NCBI GenBank assembly: GCA_024180945.1
Contig: JAKSGN010000010.1
Location: 558,001 to 622,000 of the forward strand
Reading direction: 5' to 3'
DNA: 64,000 nt
Origin: Macrophomina tecta
Taxonomy: Eukaryota; Ascomycota; Dothideomycetes; Botryosphaeriales; Botryosphaeriaceae
The position numbers were made by a program, and so were the translations under genes. Numbering within the stretch: the stretch's first letter is position 1; every line of letters begins with the position of its first letter. The notes under the pieces are model-generated. The model worked only from the letters and a program-made list of their open reading frames with translations, did not search any database and had not been told where the DNA came from. Shown in pieces: positions 11,309-23,648 of the stretch.

Positions 11309-14300
11309 ATGCTGTTTGCCTCCGTGTCAAGGCACAGAATGCAGGCCTCGTGATTTTCCGGCCGGACGACGACGACATCCTCATACATGCATTTGAAGCC
11401 TCCGCCCAGTCCCAAGACGTCATGGAGACAGGTGATCGGCTGGCTTGGGTTTTCCCAGGACGAAGTGTCGCCTTCAAAAGCCATCTTTTGCGCGATAAGC
11501 ATTTTGTCCAGGAGCTGGCACTCATGATTTACAAGATAAGCCACGAACCCGTAGAGCTCAGCATGCCGACCACAAGGAAAGCACAATCAAACGTACCTGA
11601 AGAACGCGAAACTGCTCATCCTAAGCTTGTAACTGAGAACTTTATGGCCGTCCTCGAGGCACTGGGAGACTCTTATAGGAGCCCGACAATCCACAAGCAC
11701 ATCCGCGACGACGTCAACTGGGATCACAGCAAGCTGCCTTGGAGGCGCTCACCCTTTTGGCTTGTCATCCGCGTCACCATACAACTCCTACTCACGCACG
11801 CATTTCCCGGCAACGAAAGTCGAATCCAGTACAAGAACCTCATGGCTCTTGTCATATCAAAAGTCTGCGACATGGGCATAGAAAAGGGGGTCAGTGCTGA
11901 TGTTCAAATGATTGTCATCATGAAGGCTGCCCGACGCCTGTCGAAGCTTGGAACCGAAGCATTCGACTTCGTTGAACAGTCCGTGCAGACTGCCGTACAA
12001 GCCGCTAGACACCACCTGGACCTTGGCTGGGCTAAGTTCCAGGAGACGGACTCGAGATCAGTCCCAAAGCTGAGCAGAGAAGCAACACAAGCCGACTGCA
12101 GCCTATTTTTGAGCAGCAGCCGTGAATACCTGAGGAAGGCAATGATAGACAACGAGGAACAATTAGAGCCGTACAATCTCCGCTTGTCGGACGGACCACG
12201 CCTGGATCTCAATGCCGATGGCCTGCCCAATTTGCCGCGGCTCGGTGATTCTCTTCACCAAATCTTTCTGCTCGCAGACTTTGAGCAGTGGATCATGGAG
12301 GAGCTTCGCCCATGGATGGAAGCTCGGGCTCCAACTGAGGGTGACTGCGCAGCTCTCTTAATGACCATGCGCGTCTACATGGACATCGCGCACCATCAGT
12401 ACCGAGGCAACCCTCGAGCCCTGTCAGTCATACTTCTGGTCATATTGGAAATCTGGGTGGTCCTCGATACCATCTACTTGAAGCTGTACCCGATGCTACG
12501 GCAGTACTCTCCCGAAATCCCATGGGCTCTTGGGGAGCCCCTTCTTCTTCCGCATCTCTGTCAACTTAAGAGTCTGAAACGGATCGAGGACCATCTTGCG
12601 AGCCGATTCAGGGACGCGAATTCGTCCTATCCTCCGATACTTGGAGCCCCGCGAAGAGATTCATTCTCTGTCAGGTTCTTTGATCGATCTGAAAGACACC
12701 AGAGGCTGCGAGACGTCATTGAGCGTGAGGCTGCCGCAAGAAGAGCCCGCAAGCAAAGGGAATGGGAAGAGAAGTCTGGCTTGTACCGCCGCCTCCAGCA
12801 AGAGGCGGCAGGCCTGGACCACTCCTACTCGACCAACTACTGGGGCGACAAGGTTCATCGAGGAGACTGTCACAAGTGCAGCCGAGATAATGAAGCAAAT
12901 GCTCTGACTATTCACCCAGACGAATGGCCACTGCCAGCGGACGATATACAACTAAAGGCAGTAGTTTTCGAACTTGATTGTCCCTTGGGGTTTTGCGCGT
13001 GGCGTGACGCCACCTGGATGATCGTGCAGGACTTCGGGCGCCCCGAAGCGTTGAGCGGTGAAGATGTCCACGAGCGGCTACTGACTTACAAGCTCCTAGA
13101 ACAGTATGCGGTGGACCGAGAGCAAAGAATCACTCTAGGTTCGGCTGCAAAGTCCTTCCTCCGAGCGCATTATAGAGACATGCACTTTCCAATCTCCCTG
13201 GAGGCCGTGTGTCTCCCTAACGGCCTTAAATATGGTCTGCTCGATAACGGAAACTCCTGTTGGGTAGAGGACCAGCAGTATTCGCCAACGTTTCATCGGC
13301 ACTGTATTTCATGCCTGACCAAAGGGCCGTACTCGAACTTGCAAGATTTCGTGGATACGAGCTCTTGCACGCCAAACGAAGCCCAGTCAAGGCAGCAAGA
13401 CTGCCATCCCGACATTAGCCCACATGAGTTCGTTGCTTTTGCGTCCCTGCGTGCTGGAGAGCGGATCCAGTGGCTGAACATACTCCGCGAACTCGGATCG
13501 GCTGATTTATCTTTCAACGCGGAGGAGGTCCACATTCTCATTCGGCAAGCAGTACTGCAGGCGGGTGCTCGCAACAAGGAAGGGTTTCTCAGGCAAGCCC
13601 ATGCGCCTTTCAAGGACCCAGCGTTCAGCATTCAGCTCCTCGGCCTTCTCGAGCATCACCTTGCCAGTATCGAGGCCAACTGGAAGGAACAATACCGCCT
13701 AGCTACTTTGGCGGTATTGGGCCTTCGAGTTTTGACCCTGGGCCCAGAAAGCTCTGTAGCAGGGCGGACACTGCAGCTTTTAAGAGGGGTGCGCCAGATA
13801 GCTCTGAAGTGGTGTCGACAAATCTCCGACAGCCTCCACAAATGCTTTTCTGACGAAGAGAGCCAGAGGTTGAGGACCACGATCCTCAAGTCGGCACTGA
13901 CTTGTCGTATGACATTCGACCTTGATCCGTCCCGGGCTCATCTTGTCCTGGCTGATGACTGTGATGTTGCAAGCTTCGTCGAATCGTCCATTCATCGCCA
14001 CGAGAGTTCTCCCATACGCCTCAGCGACCTCCCCAATGAGACACAGAACTCTCTTCTCATGGACAGGCGAATCGCACGCAGCATGGAAGCCCCTCTCAGA
14101 GCTCTCATTGAACGCTCTAGCAGCGGCATTAATGCTGGCATTAAGCAAGCTTGTGAACTGACTGGCTTCGCTCAGTGTTGGGATTTTCTCCCCGGAGCTC
14201 AGAACAGGTGGGCGACCTGTGAGATTACAGCTGAATTGGCGGGCATGCGCCAGCGCTGTCACTACGAATTGTTGACTGGCGAACTCCTCTTGGACGGTCG

Positions 14301-14364
14301 GGGCATCGGAAAACTGCCCAGGGAATACACGGCCACGTCAATCTATAGAAGAGTCTTTGGCCCG

Positions 14365-14417
14365 GTGAGTTCTGGCATCACATCGCTTCTCAGTTCACCG
14401 CAGCGCTAACGTTGCAG
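14365..14417 (+). other. Intron 2 of DUF3638 gene
   Basis: GTGAGT donor, TTGCAG acceptor and a GCTAAC branch just upstream of the acceptor. Splicing joins RVFGP to CILNVTKSH in frame. Confidence 0.75.
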
Positions 14418-14493
14418 TGCATCCTCAATGTCACCAAATCGCATCATCCTCGCATGGAATACAAAGCGCCAAAAAAAGGTCAATGGGCATGAG

Positions 14494-14546
14494 GTAAATT
14501 TCCTGAGCCATCCAATTAGTACCTTCGGCTACTAATCGCAACGTAG
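14494..14546 (+). other. Intron 3 of DUF3638 gene
   Basis: GTAAAT donor, a CTACTAAT branch point and a CGTAG acceptor. Splicing joins VNGHE to VHFGMRNGEL, although the short exon before it already carries a one-base shift in an A7 run. Confidence 0.75.
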
Positions 14547-17500
14547 GTTCATTTCGGCATGAGAAACGGGGAGCTCATAATCGAGGCAGTGGCAAAGGGC
14601 CGCCATTTCCGCCTCATACCCCATGCAGTCTTGGATGCCGATCTGCCCAAAAATCTAACGGATGACTTCGTTCATTGGATGAACATCGCCACCGGCGAAA
14701 TAGAATTCTGTCCCCTTGATGACCCGTGGAAAATGTCAGCCAGGACCGCGACACTCCACTTTTCTCCTTATGGAAGATCGCACATGGACATCAGAAGGCG
14801 ACAGCTAGTCGACCAGGGGAGCCAGCTTGGGAGATACATCCTAGACATTCTTCAGGCCCTAGAAGACCCTCGCCATATCATAGTTACAGCGTCTCAAGAC
14901 GTCGTCGAAGCCGAGATCCCACGGTTCCGTCTTCGGTTCTTCGTGAACCACAACGGGTTCTTGGAGTCGAAAGAACTCGGCGCCATCGTCGATCAGGAAC
15001 AGGACATCGGGTGCCTATTCGGACTGCGGAACAAGCTGGTTCTACGGAGCGTCGCTTCTCCCATCAGCGTACCGGAGAGGAGCGTCGTCATACCGTACGG
15101 AATCGTATCCGTTTCTGGGAGCGGCGACCACAAACATGTAGGAATCCGGACGGAAGCTGAAAAGAACCTGCGCTTCATGCATTACTGGCTCGATGAAAAA
15201 TTGTCGCAGCTCCGAAGCGGGTCGGGAGCGGCAGGCAAGCTATTCATCGCTTACCTGCACGCAGTGACGGGTTCGATACTGCCTGACCCGTTGACCAAGC
15301 ATACCGGGACGGAAGAGGCGCTGCGCATTCTACGCGAGCAATCTCTGAGAACGTCGACGCCAATTGACGAGGACGCAATGATGCTGCTCAACGAAATCGC
15401 CGCCCTAACTCCCAAGCGGGTCTTCTACCCGAAGCGTCTGCGAAGAATGCAGACGGTGACGTGGGATGCAAGTCTGTCTCAGCTGGCTCAACATGAAGAT
15501 TTCTACGCCTTGACTGAGGGCATTGTCACACACGCTGCCCAGTTCGCGATGCTCCATGACGGATCTCGCCCTGGTCTAAGCTTGGAATCTCGGGGCGAAC
15601 CGCACCTTCTCCACAGAGCTGCAAATCGCAACTCCAGCGTGCGCAACACAAGCCTCGGGGCGAGACAAAGTTGTGACCAGGCATACAACGCAAGAGATGG
15701 CGGCGCTGGCAGCGATCAAGCCCACCGTGCATACGAAATTGCCGCATTGGTGCGGCGGTGGCCGCAGCGGATTGACGTGGTTCAAGATCTCGCCTCGCAG
15801 ATGCGGCGATGCGGAAAGATTGAGGGCTATGGGCAAACACTTGATGCGTCGACAATGACGTGCAACGATATCCTGGAGCTTCTGTTTCTTCGACAATGGG
15901 GCTCTATCTACAACTTGTGTCGGTACAGTCGGCGGGAAACAGATCAGTACAAGTTGATGTGGCTGTTCGGCATGATCGTGTTTGCACAGCCCGAGTCGGT
16001 CTCGCTAGTCCGAACGCTTTTGGGGATTGCTTCTTCCGGGCGCTTTACTAGAGTTCGACCATCAGAGAGCTCATACGACCTCGGATTGGGAGAGTATCCG
16101 AGCCGTGGAGAGATCCGGTCCGCAGCAGGTAGACACGCCCGAGACTGCTCTCGAAGGGCGGGCGAAGACTCCAGGAGGTGGAACGATAGACGCGCTGCCT
16201 TTCTCGCTGAACGGCTACAACAGCTGGAACTTATCACACGCCATGTCGTCACTCAGTGGCCCTGCGATGCTCCCAGCCTCCCCAACTCAGAAAGTGTACG
16301 TCACGTCAACACGCAGCCGGCATATGCTGCTTGCACGGAACTCTTTACCGCCTGGAATAAGAACCGAAAGTTCATGTTGCACATCGAAACAGTCCAGTCC
16401 CTCCTGGCTCATGTCCACTCTGGTCCTGTAACGATATCGAGACCAACGCCTCCACTAAAGCCTCCGCCGTGTCCGGAACGTCGATCCGTTGCGGTTGCGC
16501 CGAGCCTTATGGATCTTCTACGAGAAAGGGCCCCTCCAGCGCTACCGACATGGCCTCTCGCCATTCAAATGCGGAGGCCGCACAAACTTACTGAGCTTCT
16601 GCCTGGTCGGGATGAGCTTGGAGAAATCATGGACGGCATGAGATCGAATGCCGACACTACTCGGCGAGATTACGGTAATGACTTTCATTCAAGCCTGGTC
16701 TCGTTCGATAAGACAAAGCTCCCGGAGACGCCCGAAGGAATCATAGTCAGCGACCAACAGCTCCTTGATCACAGAGCGGAAATTTCGAACTGCATGGACG
16801 CAGCTCTTTGCAGTATCACACGAGCGCTCAGCCCCGAGAGTATCTCCGAAGTCGTACTGCACAGCACAGGTTTGTGGCCACGGATCAAAACGGTATCGCT
16901 GCTCTTATGTCTTTCGGCACGACGGATACGCTCAATATCCGATGGCTGGAAACACGCATTGCTGTCTCTCGGCGAGATCGTGTCTTTGCTTCAGAGATCA
17001 GAGCGGCTCCTGGCTTGCCGTCACCGCAACGATGTCGTCGGCTTCTACAGAGACGCTGAAGAGCCGGGCCGCAGATCGTGGAAGGCTGAAGAATTCCCAG
17101 ATTGGCTCTTGATAGAGGTGGAGAACAACTTGACCATCCGAGACCTGCAGGCCGATGTTGCGCGCAAGATGATCCAGCCAGACGGCGAGACCAATTCAGC
17201 GTTGCAGCTGAACATGGGGAAGGGGAAGTCTTCGGTAGTCGTTCCCATGGTGATGACTGCCTTGGCGAATGGAAAGCAGCTGGCGAGGCTCGTCGTCATT
17301 AAACCGCTTCTCAAGCAGACGCAACATCTGCTCTCGCAACGTTTGTGTGGGCTGGTTGATCGTCGAATATGCCACACGCCGTTCTCGCGGGAGAAGCGCC
17401 TCGATGAGGCCCAAATAGACAAACTGCGGCACATATTTCGCCAATGCATGGAAGAGCAAGGGATCCTCACTGCGCTGCCCGAGCATATGATGTCCTTCCG

Positions 17501-19031
17501 CCTCATGGGCCGCGAGCGTCTTCAAACACAGCCAAGCCTGGGCTGTAGCATGATATGCCTCGAGAAATGGCTCGGAGCGCACTGCCGAGATGTCCTCGAT
17601 GAGAGCGATGAGATCCTCGACCCTCGATTCCAACTGGTGTACTCCATCGGTGGCCAGCAGATGATGGACGGACAGCCCGACAGATGGATTATGACACAAA
17701 GACTTCTCGCTCTTTTCGCAGAGCAGGCCCGACGCTTGCATTCGCAGGGAAGTCGAGACCTTGAACTTGACTACAGAGGCCGCTCTTATCCGATGATAAC
17801 CTTCCTGGACCACACAATCGGCCATACCTTGCTAGAGCTGGTGGTTAAAGAGATCGGCCGTGGAAACTTGATTGGAGTCTCGCTTGCGCACTGCAATTCC
17901 ACTGCTCGCGAGGCTGCACTTGACTTCATCTGGGAGCGATCCATACGCGCGCACGTCCTCACAGTCATCAATCAGGAATTCAGTGGCACTGATCTGTGGG
18001 AGAAGCTGCACCTCCTCAGGGGCCTCATCGCTCACAACGTGCTCTAGTTCGCCTTCTAGCAGAAGCGATGGCTTGTCAACTACGGCCTCGACCTGTCACG
18101 CTGCATGATGGCTGTTCCGTACCGCGCAAAGGGCGTCCCCTCCATCAGCGCCGAATTTGGCCACCCGGACGTCGCCATCATCCTCACCTGCATGAGCTAT
18201 TACTACACTGGTCTGACATCGAAGCAGCTTCGGCAAGCCTTCGACCTTTTATTTAAGGAGTCTGACCCGCCGAGCGAGTATGCGCGAGGGGCGGCGGACT
18301 GTCTCAATCTTCCCATTCGCAGCCTGTACGGCATCAATCTCGACGACGAGCGGTCGTGGGAAGAGGATGTGTTTCCGCACCTGCGGTTCTCGAAGTCTGC
18401 GGCAGACTTTTTCATGGCCATGGTCGTGTTTCCGCACTAGGGCAAAGAGTTCCCCGCGAAGATGTCCAGTTCTGCGTGGGACATCCCGTCGCAGGCCCGG
18501 CTCGGGGGAACGACAGGATTCAGTGGTACGAACGACAATAAGTTCCTCCTGCCGACGTCGATCCAGCAGCATGACCTGCCGGTGCTACATCACACGAACG
18601 CCATGGTGGTGAATCTCCTCCTGCGGGACGAGAATCGTGGCTACATTGATGCGAAGAGCGCCGCTGGGAAGCGGCTGAATGTTCGAGGTCTTCTCAGGCT
18701 GGTGTGCAGCCAGCAACCACGTATCGGGGTGCTCATTGATGTCGGAGCTCAGGTTCTTGAGTCAAATAACTACGACGTCGCTAAGGATTGGCTGCAGCTT
18801 TCCCCCCAGACCGAGGCGGCTGTTTACTTTGACGAGGCCGATGAGTTAATGTGGTGGATCGGGAAGGATATGTCGAGCCACTATTCTCGTCTCCGTTCCA
18901 TCGCAAACTTGACCGCTGTGTCATATATCTCGATGAAGTCCACACTCGAGGGGTGGATCTGAGTATGCCAGCCAACACACGTGCGGCGGTGACACTTGGA
19001 CCGAGGACTACGAAGGACAGATTGGTTCAGG

Positions 19032-19076
19032 GTAGGTCGCCCCAAAACTTTAAAGTTCATTGACTAACACTGGCAG
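19032..19076 (+). other. Intron 4 of DUF3638 gene
   Basis: GTAGGT donor, TGACTAAC branch and GGCAG acceptor, 45 nt. Splicing joins DRLVQ to ACMRMRKLG in frame. Confidence 0.75.
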
Positions 19077-20587
19077 CCTGCATGCGAATGAGAAAACTCG
19101 GCTGCGGCCATTCCTTGGTGTTTCTCGGCCCGCCGGACGTGCACCAAGAGATCTTGCACATCACAGAGAAAAGGCACGGCGGCAAGTTGGACTCAGCGGA
19201 TGTGGTCCGATGGTGTTTCGAACAGACGTGTCGTGCAACCGATGCTATGAAGCCTCTCTGGATCATGCAGGGACTAGAACACTGTCGCCGCCAGCGGCTC
19301 TGCGTCGCCTTTCTGGAAGGTGACAGTCCAGCGGAGATAATTCTCGACAAGTTCTGTTCCAGTATTCAGGAACCCGAAGGCCGACCGTTGGGGGAAATGT
19401 ACGGCGCCGGTTCCGAAGAAGTGGCTTTCCGCGCTTGCCTTACCGACAAGGAGGCCAGAAAAGGTCCGACGGTTCGACTGTTGCTCTCGCAGTGGGATCT
19501 CTTCAAAGAGTGTAAAAACAAGGACTGGGCGTTGCAAGAAGAGCAAGAGAGGGAAATAGCCCACGAAGTGGAGCAGGAAAGGGAGCTTCAGAGGCCGCCT
19601 CCAGCAGAAGCGCTCCCTCATAAGCTCGACCCCGAACTGCGGCATTTCGTACAGACGGGAAGATTCCGGTATACCGCGCATCCGCCCTTCCCCCGAGCCT
19701 TTGAAAGTCTGCAGCAAACCTCGGCATATCGGCACCTGCACGCAAACACCGTCGCGGAGAATCTATATGTGACGAATGATTTCTTCCAAGTGCTCGATGG
19801 CAAAACAACGCCGCATTCGGCCGACGATGAGTTTATCCGCCCAGTGAAGTGGATCTTGTCGAGCAGTCTGGCTCCCCATTGCTGCTGATCATTAGCCCTT
19901 ACGAAGCCAACGCCCTTCTTCCCGAGCTTCGGGTATCGTCTAAAGTCAGGTTGCACGTTTATTCGGCGAAAATATCAAAAACGATGCAGCCGTTTGGCGA
20001 CCTAAGCTTCTATGCCGTCTCTTCATGCAAAAAAGCATACATTCCGAATTCCTTACTCCATGCGCAGCTTGATCTGTTCGCAGGATGTCTTTTCTTTGAA
20101 GGTCACGCATCGTATAGAACCGTTTGCGACTTCCTGGGGATTGTGACCAACAAGCAGGCCGACAACGTGGACGTGCGAGTGGGCAGTGACGGCTTCGCGA
20201 ACAGAAAGGCCCGGGTGCGTCTTAATTGGTTGATTGACTCACCTTTCGAGAGAACGCCGATCCCTTTCTTTAGGGCCTTGACTGGGATTCGAAGAAAGGG
20301 ATTTGTCTACTCACAGACACACTTTGGTCATTTGCTCGCAGGCTCCTTATTGACCGAGGAGAACTTTTCCAGTGTGTAGGATTTCTTTTGTGTTGTTGCC
20401 TGAGGAGTTAAGTACGGAGTATCTGGTGCAGACAGCGTGGGTAAAGGAAGATACTGCATTGCGTTTGAGGGCGATTCTGCGAAGACTTGAAATGCGTTAT
20501 TGAATTTAGCTCAGAAGAAGTCCTTTTTTCTTTAGTCTCATAGAGCTTGGTCACTATTTTGCTGGACTTCCGTTTCTCAAACATCTG

Positions 20588-20865
20588 ATTTCAAAGTGTA
20601 GCAAGATGGGCAGAACCGAGGAATGGCCGGAAGAACTGAACCGCCTCCGGGCTCAGCGCAGAAGTGTCTCCGTTAACCGCTGCCTCAATCATCTCGAACG
20701 CCTCCTTGGTAAGGTACGCGCATCGTCGAAACCTTATCATTGAGCTGCAAGTTCAACAACTCCTCGCTCCTGCTCACGTCGCCATCCCAGTCCATCCGCA
20801 CAAGCAGCACGCTCTCCTCTTCCGGCTTCTCGTTGTCCACGCAGAATCTGCTTTCTAACAATACA
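20588..20865 (-). pseudogene. Possible host-gene remnant of unknown family
   Basis: On the minus strand two adjacent frames read like protein. One contains SVLLVRMDWDGDVSRSEEL and the next contains YLTKEAFEMIEAAVNGD, ending with a stop near 20588. A short intron or a frameshift would be needed to link them. No family is recognised. The piece abuts the 5' truncation point of the LINE fragment at about 20866, so it may be the insertion target. Confidence 0.3.
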
Positions 20866-21527
20866 CCATATGGGAAAACCGGCGGAAGTCGACTCCCTCG
20901 TCCACGTACAGCAAGACTTTCGGTTGGAAGATCAAACGGAAGCTCAAGCCCCTACTTCGGTAAGGGAAACAGCATCTGCCTTCTACCAGCTGAAGATAGG
21001 ACACGGCTACTTCAGGTCCTATCTCCATCGTTTCCACCATGCAGAAGACGATGGATGTCCATGCTCTGGTACTGCAAAACAACCACCGAGACACCTACTG
21101 CTAGAATGTCCTCTATACAGAACCGAAAGGCTCTCAGTAAGGAACACTCTAAGCGCAAACCGAATGAACCTCCGGGACCTCATCTCCACAACCGAAGGAA
21201 TCTCTGCTACGGTAGACTTCCTTCGAAAAACGAAGATATCCACGCGTCGGTGGGTGCTTAACGACCTGCCCGACGGGATATAAATACGCTCGACGTTCAC
21301 ACTCCTTTTGTCTTGCTAGTTTTTCGATTGTTTCATAATATCTCCTAGTCTTTCCTTAGAGGGAAAACCTCTCTTCAGGCATTGAAGCCAACTATTCCTA
21401 GTACGAACCTCGACCAACCCCTATACAGAACTCTAAAAGTAGAAAACGCTCTTACGGCCCGTCTTTAATAGTCTCCGACTCTAAAAGGACGTTAAACTAA
21501 ATAAATAAATAAATAAATATATACAGT
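20866..21527 (+). mobile_element. 5'-truncated LINE fragment with (AAAT)n tail
   Basis: The fragment carries the C-terminal coding end of a non-LTR retrotransposon ORF2, then about 220 bp of 3' untranslated sequence, and ends in a tetranucleotide run ACTAAATAAATAAATAAAT near 21500-21520. The 5' truncation and simple-repeat tail are typical of target-primed reverse transcription. No target duplication could be identified. Confidence 0.65.
20870..21283 (+). pseudogene. LINE ORF2 C-terminal end (after RNase H)
   Basis: The 137-residue open frame resembles the tail of Tad1/I-like ORF2 proteins: FYQLKIGHGYFRSYLHRF, then a Cys-His zinc-like cluster (CPCSG, then HLLLECPLY) and a helical end. Reverse transcriptase and RNase H domains are absent because the copy is 5'-truncated. 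The frame itself is intact to a TAA at 21281-21283, so little decay has accumulated since insertion. Confidence 0.65.
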
Positions 21528-21603
21528 AGGAAAGCTATGACAGTCTGGAAGGTTTAGAGGTTCATTCTTGCCACGCAGTTTGAACGTCTAAACCGGCAGT
21601 TCA

Positions 21604-22259
21604 TAACGATGATGATGATGATGATGTTGATGTTGATAAGTTTATAGACCGTCCCAGCCGCCGAGTGTCAGGATCCCGCCTAACATATGCGCAGAACAGA
21701 TAGCCTAACACGTGCCGATAAGAACGCCCTAGGCAGGAAAAAGCAACCACAAGAATAGGGGTTAGCGAGGCGGGCTACACGGATATATCTTTAACTTTCT
21801 CTCTCTTCTCCCTTCTTCTTCTTTCCCTCCTTACGCTTGTTGTTCTTCGTCAATTGAGTATCTGCATCGACCGCCATTGGCTGTGCCCCTGCACACGTGT
21901 CTGCATCGATCGTGACACCGAGGGCAGCTATGCGGCATGCGGCCGTCTTCTCCATACCCGCTAGACCCGTTTGAGCCTAAGCAAGGCAATTGAGCCTGGC
22001 CTGCTCTCTGTCTATTCTGCACATCTCCACATACACGTCTCTTGGCGCTGCAGTCTTCCCACAGCGCCTCCAGTGTCAAGCCTTTGACTATGAGTGTGAT
22101 GCTGCTCCGAATTGCCCAAGGAGCTTGGTTGCCATCACAAATTTTGCTGCCGCTGTAGCTGTACTGCGTTGGCTCATCAGCTTCCTCAGATCTGTCGCCG
22201 ATCAGCTTCAGCCCTTCTGGTCTGGCGTGCGGAAGGCAAGCCTTACCTCGTTGATAACG
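21604..22259 (-). mobile_element. LINE family A, 3' segment of a twin-primed copy
   Basis: Reading leftward, this is homologous to the 3' end of the full-length LINE at 26992-32726 (its 32340-32720 part). It covers the ORF2 tail, the 3' UTR and the GGGACGGTCTATGAA-like end, followed by the (ATC)n tail seen here as ATGATGATG at 21607-21630. An extra ~260 bp between 21660 and 21925 is not in the full-length copy, so this is a diverged subfamily. It meets the 5' end of an oppositely oriented piece at 22260. Confidence 0.75.
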
Positions 22260-22925
22260 AAAACAACCACCTCGCAGCGAGAACGAATTGTTGGAAATAC
22301 GCCTTCACATCAAGCGCAATCGCCCTGCAACGCGTGTGGAACTCGCTCTACCGGCAATCCGCTATGGCGGTCGCCGACGCTCTGCCACCGGGCGATAACC
22401 CCCTTCGCTCTACGAGCACGCCTCAGAGCTTAGAAGCCAGGCAAGGCAGCTCCTTGACGATGCACGCGACCACAGACGCAGCTTCCGCCACCGCGCCATC
22501 GCCCCGCTGATCGAAAGCGCCACCGAGCTGTGCGACAAAGTCCTCAGTCAGCCGACGCCGGCCGAGCTGAAGGCGGCCGTGCACTCAGTCCTCCAGACAG
22601 CCACTGCCAGCGAGAATGGCACGACCGCGATCAAGAATAGCACTGACTCCATCGCTGCGGCAGACCATCTAACGCAGGAGAGCACACAGCAGAGCCCTAT
22701 GACCTGGACTCGAGTAGCGCGATACGGGCGGCAGCGACAACGCAGGCCCGACCGAGAAAAGTTGTCACGACCTGGTGATGACGCTTAAAGAGCCGCAGAT
22801 TATCGGCCGTCTCCGCTCGCAGCCTACGATGCGGCTGAGAGAACGCGCCAGCCACGGCGTAAGCGAGATCCAGGTAAGTCGCGGCCAAGCAGCTTCGAAG
22901 AGGAGACGTTGCGGTATACACAAAT
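22260..22925 (+). mobile_element. LINE family A, inverted 5' segment (5' UTR and ORF1 part)
   Basis: Starts AAAACAACCACC, exactly the first bases of the full-length LINE at 26992, and runs parallel to 26992-27715. It covers the leader, the ORF1 start (near 22364) and the ORF1 N-terminal half. Unlike the full-length copy it has CTCCTTGACGATG without the extra T. It carries its own frameshifts and is non-functional. The alignment fades near GCGGTATACACAAATAC (about 22925). Confidence 0.78.
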
Positions 22926-23576
22926 ACCTTCTGCTTTGCCTGTAGCGTATAGTGAAAGTATCATTATTATTATAAGTGCAACAGCAGGTCTGGGGAGATT
23001 TCGCTTCTGCTCCTGGCTTCTGCTCCTGGCTTCTCTGAGGTGACGGAGAGAGGCTGGGTGACTGCGCCACATGAGGTCCGATTAGAGCACAATCCCAAGA
23101 AGGCTAAGAGCGACCGATCCGCGGACGCCTTAGCCCTTTCGACTAGTGGCTGTCGAACCGGGATAAAAGTCAGAAAAACTCGCGGGGGCTTCTATGCAAC
23201 CTCCCATGCAAACAGCAACGCATCTATGAGTTAGCGTCCAATAAGGATTGGGATCACACCAATCAAGATCACGCCGGTCCAACAAGGCTCTGAGTTGGAT
23301 TCCTGGGTTCAGACCGATGAGACAGAGCCGCGACCTGACCCATGCCTTCCCAGCCGATGCCATTGCCGGTGCAAAAGCTCACCGACCAAGACCACCGAGG
23401 GTGAATTCTCGTGTGAGATGTCAAGTAGTCGATTAGTACAGTGCGACAGCGCGAGTTAGAGCCGAAAACGAGCAGGCATCGACATACTCGCGGTGCAGTC
23501 GAGTTTCGCAGATCTGTGAGTGCTGGTGGAATTGCTGAAACCAACAAAGCAGAAGACGACGCTGTGCCCCGGTATA
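22926..23576. other. Intergenic, no recognisable gene
   Basis: 650 bp between the LINE piece and the small MITE. I see only short frames and no recognisable motif. Confidence 0.4.
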
Positions 23577-23646
23577 GCGCAAAGACCCGATCAGTTACTA
23601 ATCGAGCCGATTAGTTACTAAAAGCCAACAATTAGTGCAATTGCGC
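23577..23646. mobile_element. 70-bp MITE with pogo-type ends
   Basis: The ends GCGCAA and TTGCGC are inverted and flanked by TA (23575-23576 and 23647-23648). Homology even continues a few bases outside (CCGGTATA against TATTCCGG). The left ~40 bp closely match the terminal repeat of the pogo element at 1223 (AAAGACCYGATCAGT, then CTAATCGAGCCGATTAGT). This looks like a minimal deletion derivative of that transposon family. Confidence 0.72.
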
Positions 23647-23648
23647 TA

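Larger units (their letters stand above)
10971..20379 (+). pseudogene. Giant DUF6606/DUF3638/DUF3645 protein gene, multiply disrupted
   Basis: Relatives are about 3000 aa, occur in many fungi and are often labelled ubiquitinyl hydrolase by automatic annotation; the biochemical role is unsettled. The N-terminus (from ATG 10971, FLIDHVILPAKLPQ) fits DUF6606. The DUF3638 core carries QLNMGKGKSS (nt ~17210), then ILDESDEIL-like VLDESDEIL. DUF3645 is in the region around FGHPDVAIILTCMSYYY. Introns are 11263-11308, 14365-14417, 14494-14546 and 19032-19076. Damage: one extra A in the A7 run at 14471-14477; TAG at 18045, about 18057 and 18438; loss of one G near 18850; and a frameshift near 19865-19875. 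The final stop is at 20377-20379. The product cannot be made as read. Most of the length is nevertheless well preserved, so decay is recent. Confidence 0.85.
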
